A stretch of DNA of 64,000 nucleotides from Stomorhina lunata (taxonomy: Eukaryota > Arthropoda > Insecta > Diptera > Rhiniidae). Shown here piece after piece: positions 1-10,460 of this stretch (position 1 is its first letter; every line of letters begins with the position of its first letter). The position numbers were made by a program, and so were the translations under genes. The DNA is taken from contig OW121740.1 in the NCBI GenBank assembly GCA_933228675.1, positions 38,919,492 through 38,983,491 on the forward strand, written 5' to 3'. A model generated the notes under the pieces. It searched no databases and was not told the origin of the DNA. It saw nothing but the letters and a program-made list of their open reading frames with translations.

Positions 1-1560
1 CTACAAGCCAAGGAAAATTGTTGTCTGTAGATTCTTTTAATAAATCCTAAAGGAATTGGATAACATTTAGTCAAAGAACTCAAGAGCTATCTAATTAACA
101 CCACTAACGAAAGTTTATAATGAAACCAACCATTCATTGGCATTTTAGACAATCCCCCAAAAAAACAAGCTGTTAAAAGGCCATTAAAAGCCTTAACCGC
201 AATAGGGGTATAACACTTCATTCAATTCGAAGCAAAATACTAACTCAAGTAATTTTGAATAAAATATCATATTTGTTGAAACTAATCATAATATGGTTAA
301 ACATTTTAATAGCAATCTTGGTACAATCATATTGTGATATATTATATCATATATAATTTATATGTGTATAACACGACAATTTTCTCATTATATACCCAAT
401 TATAATATATTTTGCACTTTATAATTCTATTATAATACATTATAACTGCATTAGAATTTGTAATAATGCACTACAATTCCATATATAGACATCTTCTAAT
501 CAATTTCACAACTATTTTATCGGAATCTTTCTAACCATAAGTTGTAATTTATAAAATTCCTTATCATAACATTTTCATCATCTCACCATAAAATCAAAAC
601 TCTTCTTATATTAAATTCTAACTAAATAACAAACAAAAAAAAAAAAAATAAATATTCCATTGGCATATGCCAACGCCATACGGGTTAGTTGGTTGGTTGG
701 TTGCTTGGTTCCATCCATTGATGTCCTTGTATAGCCATACAATCCGATAAAGAATGAGGATAATTATAATCCTATCAAATGAAATTTAATCTGGCTGCTG
801 TATTTAAAATTCTCATTAGAATTGCAAAAAAATATGAAAAAAAAAGAAACCAGAATAAATACAGAACAACAAGAAAAGATAAAAAACTAACAAGTAGAGA
901 ATAAAAAATTAAATCTAAAATAAAAATTGATTATACATCAGAAAGAAAAAAAAAATAATACGACTATCCCTGATGATATCAGCTACAACTTAAGGCATCA
1001 TATTCCCAAAGTGGGAGAATGAACAATAGCAATAATAACAGCAAAAGGAATATTATTAACAAAATGAATTATATGTTATGATGAACCAGGAAAAAGTGTT
1101 GTCAATTTAAGGAAATTTGATACAAAGTAAAAAAATATTTTTCTTCGATTTCTGATATAGGTTCTAATTAGGCGTATAATTGATATAAATCATATATGAA
1201 ACATAAGTCCACATGTTTTTTTTTTTTTTCAAAAAATCAAATAAATAATGGTCTGAAAAGTACACTTTTTTCATATTGGTACAAAATTAAGGAAGCCATT
1301 TTCCAACCCTGTATTGAGTACGGCATCACAATCGAGTTTTGGGTAACCGAGTTTTGGTAATCTAGTTTTAGGCATGATATAAGTATAAGGTAATTCCATT
1401 AGCTTTACTAAATTTTTAATAAGGATTTTTGAAGTTTGAATTTTATATATATATTTGAAAAATCGTTGCCACATTTTTACAAAGTATTTGAGGATTTTTT
1501 TCATAATGTGTAATGGATATTGAAAACTAATTTATTTTGGGAAATTAAAATAAAATAATA
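1..1560. other. AT-rich DNA, no gene seen
   Basis: No coding signal, RNA gene or mobile-element end is recognisable. It holds A-runs, a short (TTGG)n tract near 684-712 and a 12-bp palindrome TGGCATATGCCA at 661-672. The one ORF (1271-1504, minus) has no recognisable motif and AT-driven composition. Confidence 0.7.
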
Positions 1561-2852
1561 ATGGGTGTTTTTTTTAGAGGTATAGAACTTCGAATTGAAA
1601 TAAAACACAAGCAAATCGTTTTAATGTCCATCAATTTGGCTTTATTGGAAGGATAATTTTATGCCATTAATGTTTAAATATGATTTCGGGCATGTGGCCG
1701 CCGCGGCTGGCTCGAATAAAGCCAATTCTACAGGTCCAATTTTCAACTACTTTTTCGAGCATATGGGGCCGTATGTTGGCAATAACGCCACGAATGTTGG
1801 CTTCCAAGTCCCCTAACGTTTCTGGTTTGTTGGCGTAGACGAGCGACTTCACATATCCCCAAAGAAAATAATCCAGTGGTGTCAAATCGCACGATCTTGG
1901 TGGCCAATTGACAGGTCCATTCCGCGAAATGATGCGCTCATCGAATGTTTCCTTCAATAAATGAATTGTGACGTGCGCTGTGTGGCATGTAGCGCCGTCT
2001 TGTTGGAACCACAACTCATCCACATTCATGCCATCCAATTGGGGAACAAAATAGTCGGTTATCATGGCTCTATACCGGTCTCCATTTATGGTAACTGACT
2101 CTCCAGCATTATTTCGGAAGAAGTATGGCCCAATGACTCCACCAGCACATAGAGCACACCAAACAGTCAGTTTTTGTGGATGTAATGGCGTCTCAAGGGT
2201 CTCATGTGGATTCTTCTTCCAAATGCGGCAATTTTGCTTGTTGACGTAGCCATTCAACCAAAAATGAGCCTCATCACTGAACAAAATTTTGCGATGAAAA
2301 TCAGCACCGAGATCAATCTCATTTTCGGCCCATACACCAAAATCACGACGAATTGCATGCTTTCGCGGCTTTAATTCTTGCACAAGCTGGATCTTGTAAG
2401 GTCGCAAGCCAAGATCTTTGCGCAAAATCTTCCATAAAGTTGATGGACAAAGCTCCAATTGCTGTGCACGGTGGCGAATCGATTCATTCGGGTCCTCTTC
2501 AACACTTTGCTCTACAGCGGCAATTGTTTCTTCGGTGCGCACTGTTCGACGTCGCTGCGGATGCGCATTATCACATAGAGTAAACGTAGTGCGAAAACAA
2601 TCCGAATTAATTGCTCTGATGGACGATTATGTCGACCATAAAATGGACGGAGCTTGCGGTAAACTTCGCGAACTGAACCATTATTTTCGAAATAAATTTG
2701 CACGATTTGAGAGCGTTGTTCTTTTGTCAACCTGTTCATGATGAAATGGCAAACCAAACTAAATATTAATCACTTGACAGCTGACAAAATGGCCGCCAGT
2801 TAAAAAAGTGATGCCAACTTAAAGTTCTATACCTCAATAAAAAACACCCGAT
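1561..2852 (-). mobile_element. mariner-like transposon, copy 1
   Basis: A 1.29-kb element bounded by inverted repeats of about 28 bp. The left end reads GGGTGTTTTTTTTAGAGG and the right end, on the opposite strand, CGGGTGTTTTTTATTGAGG; both continue into TATAGAACTT. TA dinucleotides flank both ends, consistent with the TA target duplication of the Tc1/mariner superfamily. It carries one transposase gene on the minus strand that fills most of the element. A near-identical copy in the same orientation lies at 15884-17171, so both are probably recent insertions. Confidence 0.9.
1667..2739 (-). pseudogene. mariner transposase, frameshifted (copy 1)
   Basis: Cut-and-paste transposase of the Tc1/mariner superfamily, which would act on the element ends in the nucleus. 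The N-terminal helix-turn-helix part (starting MNRLTKEQRSQ at 2739) lies in a different frame from the 291-codon catalytic part ending at 1667. Comparison with copy 2 shows a 10-nt deletion near 2591-2601 that causes the shift. In the 291-residue part the acidic residues are present: D90 in FSDEAHFW, D182 in WFQQDGATCH and D219 in PPRSCDLTPLDYF. There are 36 residues between D182 and D219, or 41 if D224 of TPLDYF is the third acid. The protein ends GGHMPEIIFKH. The catalytic core therefore looks intact but no full-length product is encoded. Assignment to the superfamily is firm; I did not assign a named subfamily. Confidence 0.88.
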
Positions 2853-3880
2853 ATAAGTTCAGAAATAAAGCTAGACCATGATTATTTGAGTGTCTTATTT
2901 ATTTTAACTTTTATTAATTTTTAAAGCTCTAACATTTAGAAGTTTTTATTAAAATATAAAATAGGTTACTTGAATCAATAAGTTAGGTATTTGCATTTGA
3001 GATTGCCTAAAGGAATTGCCTTTTAGATTTTGATTGTCCAAGAAGTCAGAGCAGTAGCTCGTAGTGCGCTGGCATGCATACATTTTTTATCTTCTGCTTA
3101 AAACTTATAATCGTTTTTGAGATACTTTAGAACATCCATTCCACCTAAAACCAACAATATTTTATTTTATCGATAAAAGTTTTCCATCTAGAGGTGGATG
3201 GTAGCTTTGGTTTCCTTTTTATTGCAAACAGTTTCAGTGATGGTGTATAGAACTGACAGAATAACACGTAATTCAACTGAATCGACCATCGGTGATATTT
3301 GTAATCTTAACAGCTACGATATCTAGACAAGCGCTTTCTATTTCCATATTCAAGTCAATGAGTGATGAAAATATACCCAATTCATAGAGGACAATGATAT
3401 CTTCTCTGGTATTTTGATAATGTTCTTCTTGAGACTGTACTTCAGCCCAACATCCTTGGGCTATGTGGAGGCATCAGAAGGGTTTATGTCATGCCAGCGT
3501 AAAACTGTTATAGTCTAATTTTTGTTAATTTAAATTTTATTTCTTTTTTTTTATTAAATTTTTTGTTTTTAATTTAAATAACAAAAATTTTTTTCAAACA
3601 AATTAATAATAAAATGACAAATAAAAAATACACAAAATTTCAAACAAATTCAAAAATATATGGTAGCTTCATTTTTACACAAATGTCAAAATCCTTAAAT
3701 GTGTCAGATAGTGATTTTTAAATTTAATAATGACAATGGAACTACATATATCTTGGTTTTAGGTAACTTTGGACTGATTTCGAAAGTGTTGTCATGCTAC
3801 GGAATGTTTGTTAAAAAAGTAATACATATTATTACACATTTTAAAATGCACTCTCAAATTCTTCCTAAAGTTTGATCTAA
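2853..3880. other. No supported gene
   Basis: AT-rich DNA. A less AT-rich stretch at about 3040-3490 gives short open pieces in several minus-strand frames but many stops and no motif I can name. It may be an old mobile-element remnant. Confidence 0.5.
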
Positions 3881-3887
3881 ATGTTGG

Positions 3888-3922
3888 TATAAATGCGCGC
3901 CAGTTACTGCAAAAGTCAATCT
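3888..3922 (+). promoter_or_regulatory. Candidate core promoter: TATA box plus initiator
   Basis: TATAAAT at 3888-3894 is followed by TCAATCT at 3916-3922. The initiator A at 3918 lies 30 nt downstream of the first TATA base, the usual insect spacing. The initiator fits the arthropod TCAKTY consensus except at its fourth base. The ORF start codon at 3937 follows 19 nt later, giving a very short leader. Confidence 0.45.
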
Positions 3923-3936
3923 ACGCAATCTTTAGT

Positions 3937-4140
3937 ATGTCCCAAAAAAAACTTAAAGTCGTTGTACCAAAAGACGTACCCCCCAAGTTTGTTACATTTG
4001 ACCCCAATAATCCAAATACAAAGTTTGATTCAAATCAGATATTGGGAAAGCGTGCCGACTTGATGCCAAAGTTTGGACATCCCGGTTATATGGGAAATCT
4101 GAGGGGTTTCTTTAGATTTCTTCAAAATGTTTCTACTTAG
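3937..4140 (+). CDS. Small basic hypothetical protein (67 aa)
   Basis: I do not recognise this protein. It begins MSQKKLKVVVPKDVPPKF, is rich in lysine at the N terminus, has a proline/asparagine stretch (FDPNNPNT) in the middle, and ends with an aromatic-rich tail (GYMGNLRGFFRF). No signal peptide or membrane segment is apparent. Base composition is less AT-biased than the flanks, and its codons look more coding-like than other ORFs here. A TATA box and initiator sit just upstream at the expected spacing. An AATAAA at about 4268 lies inside the foldback element that begins 103 bp after the stop, so the mobile element may supply the poly(A) signal. It could be a young small gene or a chance ORF. 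Confidence 0.45.
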   Translation: MSQKKLKVVVPKDVPPKFVTFDPNNPNTKFDSNQILGKRADLMPKFGHPGYMGNLRGFFRFLQNVST

Positions 4141-4242
4141 AATATGTTTTCAAAAACATTTTCAACAGCATGCTATAGATAACAAAAAAAGCTTTCTAAC
4201 GAGATATAAGACATTAATATCGGTTCAAAGATTTCCTAATTA

Positions 4243-4967
4243 CACTGCTCTGCAGCCAAATCCTCGTTTTAATAAAACTTTGTGGACTACATGGACTTTG
4301 ATGCGCTAAACTCAGATCCGTTGTCGGTTTTTTTCCATCAGATCTGGATTTTTTTTTATGGGCGTGGCAAATTTTTCCCCTTAAATTAGTCAGGTACGGA
4401 GACCTATTTCGTCCTAACTCGAGAACAACTCATCCGATTTTCAAAATTAAAACTTTTGAAGATGCTTAACAAAATTGCATTTATTTTAGTCTAATATAAA
4501 TAGTAATAAAATTCACATTTTTAAACCGATTTTTATAGTTTATAGCTCTTAGAAAAATGTTTAAAATGTTAAAATTTTACTTTATCTTTTTTTAATTTCA
4601 TTTTTAACCTGAAAAAAATTACGAATTTCGCACGAAAAAAAAGTTTTTTCTCCATTAATTTCTAAATAACTCCAAAACGATAAGAGATACAGAAAAATTA
4701 TATTTGACTAAAATAAATGCAATTTTGTTATAAACCTTCAAGTGTTTTAACTTTGAAAATTGGATGAGTCGTTCTCGAGTTAGGACGAAATAGGTCTCCC
4801 TACCTGACTAATTTAAGGGGGAAAATTTGCCTCGCCCATAAAAAAAAAAAATCCAGATCTGATGGAATAAAACCGACAACGGATCTGAGTTTAGCGCATC
4901 GAGATCCATATAGTCCGCATAGTTTTATTAAAAGGAAAGACAAAAAATTAATTTTTGCAGAGCAGTG
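4243..4967. mobile_element. Foldback element, 725 bp, near-complete palindrome
   Basis: The left arm starts CACTGCTCTGCA and the right arm ends TGCAGAGCAGTG. The arms extend about 300 bp each, for example CCTATTTCGTCCTAACTCG at about 4402 is matched inverted at about 4780. The pairing meets near 4600. The trinucleotide TTA flanks both ends (4240-4242 and 4968-4970), consistent with a TTA or TA target duplication. There is no coding capacity. The ends suit a non-autonomous DNA transposon of PIF/Harbinger or Tc1/mariner type; the superfamily is not settled. Confidence 0.82.
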
Positions 4968-5640
4968 TTATTAAGGGTTTCCTAACATATTTTACGTCCT
5001 TGAAATCGCTCCTTAACATATGCAATAAAAATATTTCTTATTTTTAATTAATTTTAAAAACTTTGACTGGTTTTACTTTTTTGAGACCTCCAGATATTTA
5101 ATTATTCATTTTTGTTGCAATGGGCTAACGTTAAGTCACTTTTGCATAGACGAAAAAAAATATTTTTTTCATACCGTTTGCAAAATTGCTTTTCTGCTTT
5201 TTCAATAGTTTGTTAAACGAATTCGAAAAAGCTTAAAAAGGGTTCCAGAGTGTTAGTAAAAACACCCTGCAGTTTAGTACAAGGAAAGAATTAAATCGAT
5301 ATCTCTAACGGTTTAGCCGTACCTGCGACCTAAAGTCAAAGAATTTGGACAAAAAAACAATTATTCGCCAAAGTTTTAAAAAATAGCACGTGAATTATTA
5401 TATATTGCAGTTTTTATAAACAGAACTATAATTGTTATTGTTTAGATGGCTAGAAATATATATGTAAACTTCGGTTGAATTCGGATGTCATTAACCCTAT
5501 TATTACCAGGGTCAAAAGTAAAATTGTTAAAATATTAATTTTTTCCAAAAAGGTACTAAAAACTACATGTTTTTATGATTGTGATTAAATAAAAATTTAA
5601 CAAATTGTTCAAAGAAGCTTTTAATTACATTTTTATACAA
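4968..5640. other. No gene seen; one TTAACCC motif
   Basis: AT-rich DNA without coding signal. TTAACCCTATTATTACC at 5491 resembles the sequence starting at about 5799 (TTAACCCTTAAATAACC) and the ends of the TTAA-flanked element at 17372-17476, so fragments of a piggyBac-type MITE family may lie here. Confidence 0.4.
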
Positions 5641-5641
5641 A

Positions 5642-5725
5642 TTAACCCTTGCGTACCCATAGGCTCAAAATGGTTCTTGTTTTAAACTGACAAATAAGTA
5701 CTTATATATGTATAATATGCGTGCT

Positions 5726-5784
<59 letters not shown>

Positions 5785-5789
5785 GTTAA
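5642..5789. mobile_element. Possible TTAA-flanked MITE holding an (AT)n tract
   Basis: TTAACCCTT at 5642 and AAGGGTTAA ending at 5789 are inverted and both flanked by TTAA. Only about five terminal base pairs match beyond TTAA. Between them is an (AT)26 microsatellite at about 5729-5780. This is a weak call that rests on similarity to the clearer TTAA/CCCTT element at 17372-17476. Confidence 0.3.
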
Positions 5790-5804
5790 TTTTAGAAATT
5801 AACC

Positions 5805-6005
5805 CTTAAATAACCAGGGGAAAATTTTTATAAGAAATTTTTAAAAAATTTACTTCTTATAAGAAATTTTTCAAAAATTTGCTTTTTATAGGAATTCTTT
5901 CGAAAATTGTCTCTTTTAAGGAAAATTTTTCAAAATTTACTTTTTTATAGGAATATTTTTCAAAATTTACTTTTCATAGAAAATTTTTCAAAAATTCACT
6001 TTTTG
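5805..6005 (+). repeat. Short degenerate tandem array, TTTTTATAGGAAATTTTTC family
   Basis: About six diverged units of roughly 31-33 bp with the pattern TTATAGGAA, then ATTTTTCAAAAATTT. The same monomer builds the large arrays at 44050-45325, 47110-48350 and, inverted, 49400-50610. Confidence 0.65.
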
Positions 6006-6039
6006 GATTATGAAAATTCTTGCATAACGCCAGATTCAA

Positions 6040-6285
6040 TCAGAATTGGGTAGATCCGTTCTGAAAGCTGTCACGAGAGGAACGCCGCAAGAAGGAGTTA
6101 TTTCGCCAGTTTTTTGGATCCATACACTCAATGAAATTTTATTTGAAGTTACCCAATACTGGAATTGGTGTGGTAGCATACGACGATGGTCTGGTGTAAA
6201 TTTCCTAGTACCCTCGGGAAGATAATGGAGCCAGCATTAAAAATCCTGCTTATGTGGGCATATACAGACATTGTAATTTTTACGA
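6040..6285 (+). pseudogene. LINE reverse-transcriptase fragment (catalytic region)
   Basis: Conceptual translation gives RGTPQEGVISPVFW, matching the reverse-transcriptase motif GxPQGGxxSP, then NEILFEV. After a frameshift come GVVAYDDG, a degraded YADD active-site box that has lost one residue, and GKIMEPALKILLMWAY. The order matches non-LTR retrotransposons of the kind with an RNase H domain (R1/LOA/I-like). The ORF is interrupted at about 6285 by an unrelated dispersed repeat and resumes near 7050. Frameshifts and stops make it dead. Confidence 0.7.
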
Positions 6286-6289
6286 ATTC

Positions 6290-6757
6290 TTACGGGTAAA
6301 AAGGGGAAAAATCAAAAACGTTATATCTCCTAAAGTAATAGGTATTGAATCAAAATTAAGATTACGTTTTAAACAGCTATGAAAATAAGCGGAAAGGTGT
6401 TTGGTACTTTTTTGAAACTATGTAAGATAGGGGGTAAAAAAGGGTTAAAATAGTTTTTTGGTACTTTTTTAACCCACTCTTATTTTTTAAAATAATAATA
6501 TAGAATGGAACTTTGTACTGCAGTCAATAGATGTGAAGGAAATATTGAACACGTATTTGGTACTTTTTTGATTTTGGGGCCAAAATGGGTAAAAGAGGTA
6601 TAAACTGATAATTTAACATCTCAAAAAGTAATATGAATAGGAACATTATGTTAACAGCGTTTTAATAAAATGTGCCGAATTCATTTGGTACCAAAGAAGT
6701 ACCAAATATGCATATGGAACTTTTTGAAAGTAGGGGATAAAAAGGGGGAAAAAATTA
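6290..6757 (+). repeat. Dispersed repeat B (TACTTTTTTG family), copy 1
   Basis: About 470 bp that closely match 39345-39832 on the same strand, starting ACGGGTAAAAAGGGGAAAA and ending GGATAAAAAGGGGG. It contains several TTTGGTACTTTTTT words and inverted GGTACCAAAGAAGTACC words. It interrupts the LINE remnant, so it is the younger insertion. No coding potential is seen and I cannot assign a class. Confidence 0.75.
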
Positions 6758-7049
6758 GTAATTTTATAATTTATAACTGGGCTAATTTCAAACGTAAGCA
6801 GATTCTTGTAATTGTCATAAGTGAAAATTTATCATCGCTTCTTTTTAAAATTATAATATTAATTGAATTTGTGCAAATCGACGCAGCGGAACTTTTAATA
6901 TTTTATTAAGAAAAGTCCAAAGCTTAAAAATAGCGAGAAATCATAAAATGGAATTCTGGCGTTTTGCAATTATTTTGACCTAAAGTTCAAGTCTTAAAAT
7001 TTTGCAGATTTTAAGCTTTGACTTCTATAACACTATGACATATTTTGTC

Positions 7050-7935
7050 TGCCTTTAATATCTCAAACTTGGAGGAAGATCATTAGAATTAGTCCATAAA
7101 CCAAATTTTTTGGGCTAATCTTAAAAGGATACCAAATTTAAAGGAAAGAGTCAGCAAATACTACGCAGTAATATATTCTTGTCAGAAACTTATAGGTAAA
7201 ACTTGGGGCTGAAACCCCGATTAATTTAGTTATTATACAAAGCTATTGTAAGTCAAATTCCTATACATGGCTCACTCGTTTGGTGGCCTGTTATAGACAT
7301 GCGAATCCACGCAACATTTGTTGTGGGTGTAAATAGAATTGTCGCACTGAGTATATAGATCTACTGCTACGGTAGCAACGTGCAGAATCTTGGACATGGA
7401 TCCACTCTATTTGCACTTTACAGAAATAGCATTAAGGACACAAATAAGTCTTAATCAAAGTGGTCGTTTGTTAATTAGAGGAAGGGGTCACCAAACTACA
7501 TAACATCATATGTAAATTGGGATAAGGATATTGGATACCGCCTAGAGATAATTGGAAGACCATTAATCTATATATTAAAGGGATAGAGGTGCAAACAGAT
7601 GATTTAAAAAAATAAACTGGAACAGGTTGTGGTGTCTTTTGTTTAGACATAAAATATAGCTGCAAAATAAATAACGCGTGTAGCATATTTCAAGCAAAAG
7701 TCTTTATGGTGTCTGAGGTAGAAAGATTATTATATATGAGATCGATATATAAAAGCGATATCACTATATACATAGATAGTCAAGCTACTTTAAAGGCACA
7801 TTGCAATAGGAATATTAAGTCTGATATGGTCAGCCGTTGTCGCAGAGAACTCGGGGTTCTCAACGAACAACACGTTTTAAAACTGTGCTGGGTACCAGGC
7901 ATACACATACCCCTAAGGAGTACTTTGGTCTTCTA
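7050..7935 (+). pseudogene. LINE remnant: reverse-transcriptase tail and RNase H domain
   Basis: Continuation of the LINE broken at 6285. Translations in shifting frames give LKLGGRSLELVHKPNFLG, then KTWGLKPRLI, YKAIVSQIPIHGSLVWWP and ILDMDPLYLHF, which follow the post-catalytic order of R1/LOA/I-like reverse transcriptases. An RNase H domain follows: GTGCGVFCLD, SIFQAKVF, then at 7706-7900 ITIYIDSQATLKA (the DSQAA-type motif) and LCWVPGIH (the WVPGH motif). The first RNase H acidic motif (DGS) is damaged. Stops and frameshifts are frequent. Confidence 0.75.
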
Positions 7936-8154
7936 AAACCTTTCCACAATTCTGTAGGATCTTTTCGATCATTAGATTGAATTAAGTGAAAATGAAAGGT
8001 GTAGATTATGAAAACAATAAAAATAATATGACATAAAAATATTCGTTATTGTTTTTAAATGTACTTCCAATGCTCAATGTTGCCTATAAGCAACATCTCA
8101 AACCGCTAAAACCAAAACTGATAGCGACCTGAAATTATTATTAGTTCATATTAA

Positions 8155-8490
8155 AGAAAAATTTTCGATATCAAATTTTTATAGAAAAATTTTCGATATC
8201 ATATTTTTATAAAAAAAATTTCGGTATAAAATTCTTATAGAAAAATTTTCGTTATGAAATTTTTATAAAAATATTTTCTGTATAAAGTTTTTATAGAAAA
8301 ATTTTCGTTATGAAATTTTTATAGAAAAATTTTCGTTATGAAATTTTTATAGAAAAATTTTCCTTATCAAATTTTTGTTAACAATTTTCCTCATCAAATT
8401 TTTGTAAAAAATTTTCCTCATCAAATTTTTGTAAAAAATTTTCCTTATCAAATTTTTGTAAAAAAATTTCGTTATGAAATTTTTGTAAAA
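8155..8490 (+). repeat. Tandem array, 28-bp TTTTTATAGAAAAATTTTCG family
   Basis: About 12 units of 28 bp containing TTTATAGAAAAATTTTCG followed by a variable ATATCAAA, TTATGAAA or GTATAAAG segment. Units toward 8490 lose the TATAG part (TTTTTGTAAAAAATTTTCC). It is the same family as 11715-14605. It abuts the 3' end of the LINE at 8495. Confidence 0.85.
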
Positions 8491-8494
8491 AAAA

Positions 8495-10460
8495 AAAAAA
8501 ATAAACTCAGGGGATGACCCCTACTTATGCAATGCATTTTTGGAACTAGGAAAATAGGTTATGGAGGGTGGATAGATGGAGTAGTGTTTATGGACATTTA
8601 ATTTGAACTTCCCTATATTACAACTGGCAGAGAAAATTTCTGCGGGAAGTAATTTCCACATACGAACTGTACGGCTAAAGAATGAATTTTCTCCGTAGTT
8701 TGTTGTTCTGTGTACTGGCCAATCGACTACGAAGGGATGAGCTCTAACAGACAGACGTGTATTACGTAAAAAAATTCGAGTTTCAGGAACAAGTTCCCTT
8801 ATTTCATTAGAGCACATTCCAAAGTAGTAACGATAGAACAGTGTAACACAACCCACATTGCGACGGTGTTCTAATGAATCAATAAGTTGGATACCCTACT
8901 GTACCCAATAACAACCTTCGCCCTCTCCTGCACTCGGTCGAGAAGCTCCAAAATAGATTTTGGAGCACCGGCCCATACATGAGAGTTGTATTCCATTTTC
9001 GGTCGAATATAGGTGGTGTAAATAGTAAGGAGATCAGATGTAGTGAAGTATCTCTGACACCGTTTAAGAAAACCGAGACACTTGAATGCTTCTTTCGACA
9101 CTTGAAAAATGTGGTCAGTCCAACGGACATCACATTGAATTCTCATGCCCAGAACATCAAGAGTATCTGGTTCCTCGATATTTTCACCACCCATTAATAG
9201 AGATGAAGTAACATGATCCGCCGTGCGTTTGTGCATAAGCATACAACACTGAGTTTTCTGCGCATTAAAATAGACTCTTTTTGCACGACCCCATTCTGAG
9301 ATTGTTTCTAAATCGCGGATTAATGATTCATTTATGTTTTGCCTCATTGTGCCAATCTTTAAAAGATTTGGTCTATGATTGAATGAATACGAATGGCAAA
9401 TGTTACTATCATCTGCAAAAGAGTAGATAGGATTGGAACTTTGATGTAGAAGGTCGTTTATAAAGATAAGAAATAGAGTAGGAGAAAGAACGGAGCCTTG
9501 CGGTACCCCTGAATTTAGCTTGAACTCGTTTGATGAGATCCTATCTACAACAAGTCTTATAGTGCGATCTCTGAGGAAGCTCGATATAAATCGAGAGAAG
9601 TTATCACCGACAACAAAAGCAATAAGTTTTGATAGAAGTGCTACTTGCCATACTCTATCAAACGCCTTGGAAATATCCAGAGCCACAACTTTAATTTCGC
9701 CACAACGGTGTATTGAATGACACCATTTTTCCCAATGGAAGGCTAGCAGGTCCCCTACGAAATCCATACTGGCGGTCGCTTAGTAGGTTGTTAGATTCCA
9801 TACTCTCCAATACTTTGGAGAGTGCAGAAAAAATTGCTATTGGGCGGTAATTTTCAGGGTTGGTAGCCTCACCCGTTTTAGGGATTGGCGTTACATTAGC
9901 AACCTTCCAACACCGAGGAAATTTACCAGCATGGTACAAGGTACTGAAAAGGTTAGCTAATGGACGCGAAAGCGTCGAACAGCACTGCTTCAAGACCAGT
10001 GCTGGAACACCATCCGGCCCTGACGACTTGTTTATGTTGAGATCTGCTAAAACCCTTTTTACAGCACGAGCGCGTAAGAATATCTTTGGCATAGTTACAT
10101 ATACTCTTTCGAGCTCGGGAGGAGGCTGTGAGCTTTTCGGCAAGCGGGAATTGCTTGCAAATACATCAGCTAAAAGGTTAGCTTTATCAGCCGGGTCAGT
10201 GAATGATTGACCATTCCTTAAAAGAGAAGAAATTGTAGAACTAGCTTTATTCTTTACTCGTTTAACGAATGACCAAAAACTCTTACTGCCCCGAGGAGCA
10301 GCAAGAATTTTAGTATGAAGACGCTGTTCATACATAGCTTTTTCACGTCTTAAAACTTTGGAACATGTACGCCTGTTACGTTTGCGTTGCGAATCAGTAG
10401 CTGGATTTTGGTTATTACGCCAGTTATTGAATGCTGCCTCTCGGGATCTGACTGCTTAAC
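8495..10460 (-). mobile_element. Non-LTR retrotransposon (Jockey/CR1-like), 5'-truncated
   Basis: A minus-strand LINE of about 1.97 kb. It lacks the endonuclease part, as expected for 5' truncation during target-primed reverse transcription. Homology starts near 10460 (VRSREAAFNNWRNN) and the ORF stop is at 8521-8523. The 3' end is not poly(A): on the minus strand it reads GGGGTCATCCCCTGAG and then a T-run that borders a tandem array. No target duplication could be recognised. A fragment of the same family occurs at 42885-43095. Confidence 0.85.
8521..10455 (-). pseudogene. LINE reverse transcriptase, broken in three frames
   Basis: The encoded part has the standard reverse-transcriptase order. 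From the N side: VRSREAAFNNWR linker, SGPDGVPALVLK, GKFPRCWKVANVTPIPK, NYRPIAIFSALSKVLE, SDRQYGFR, then VVALDISKAFDRVW, GVPQGSVLSPTLF and the active-site box SFADDSN. After it come KTQCCMLM, LGMRI and YTTYIRPKMEYNSHVWAGAP. A tail (FYRYYFG, NSFFSRTVRMWKLLPAEIF) is typical of Jockey/CR1-type proteins. A deletion near 9765, just after the QYGFR motif, and a 1-nt-type shift near 8880 (before EHRRNVGCVTLF) break the ORF. The core motifs are otherwise well kept, so it is fairly young but inactive. Confidence 0.88.

Noticed and set aside
2064..2741. Plus-strand ORFs across mariner copy 1 (and 16387-16977 across copy 2)
   Set aside because: They are antisense shadows of the transposase gene.
8486..8502. 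A-run as the poly(A) tail of the LINE
   Set aside because: The LINE is on the minus strand, so its tail would be a T-run on the plus strand; the A-run has the wrong orientation.
8978..10210. Plus-strand ORFs over the LINE
   Set aside because: They are antisense to the reverse-transcriptase reading frame.
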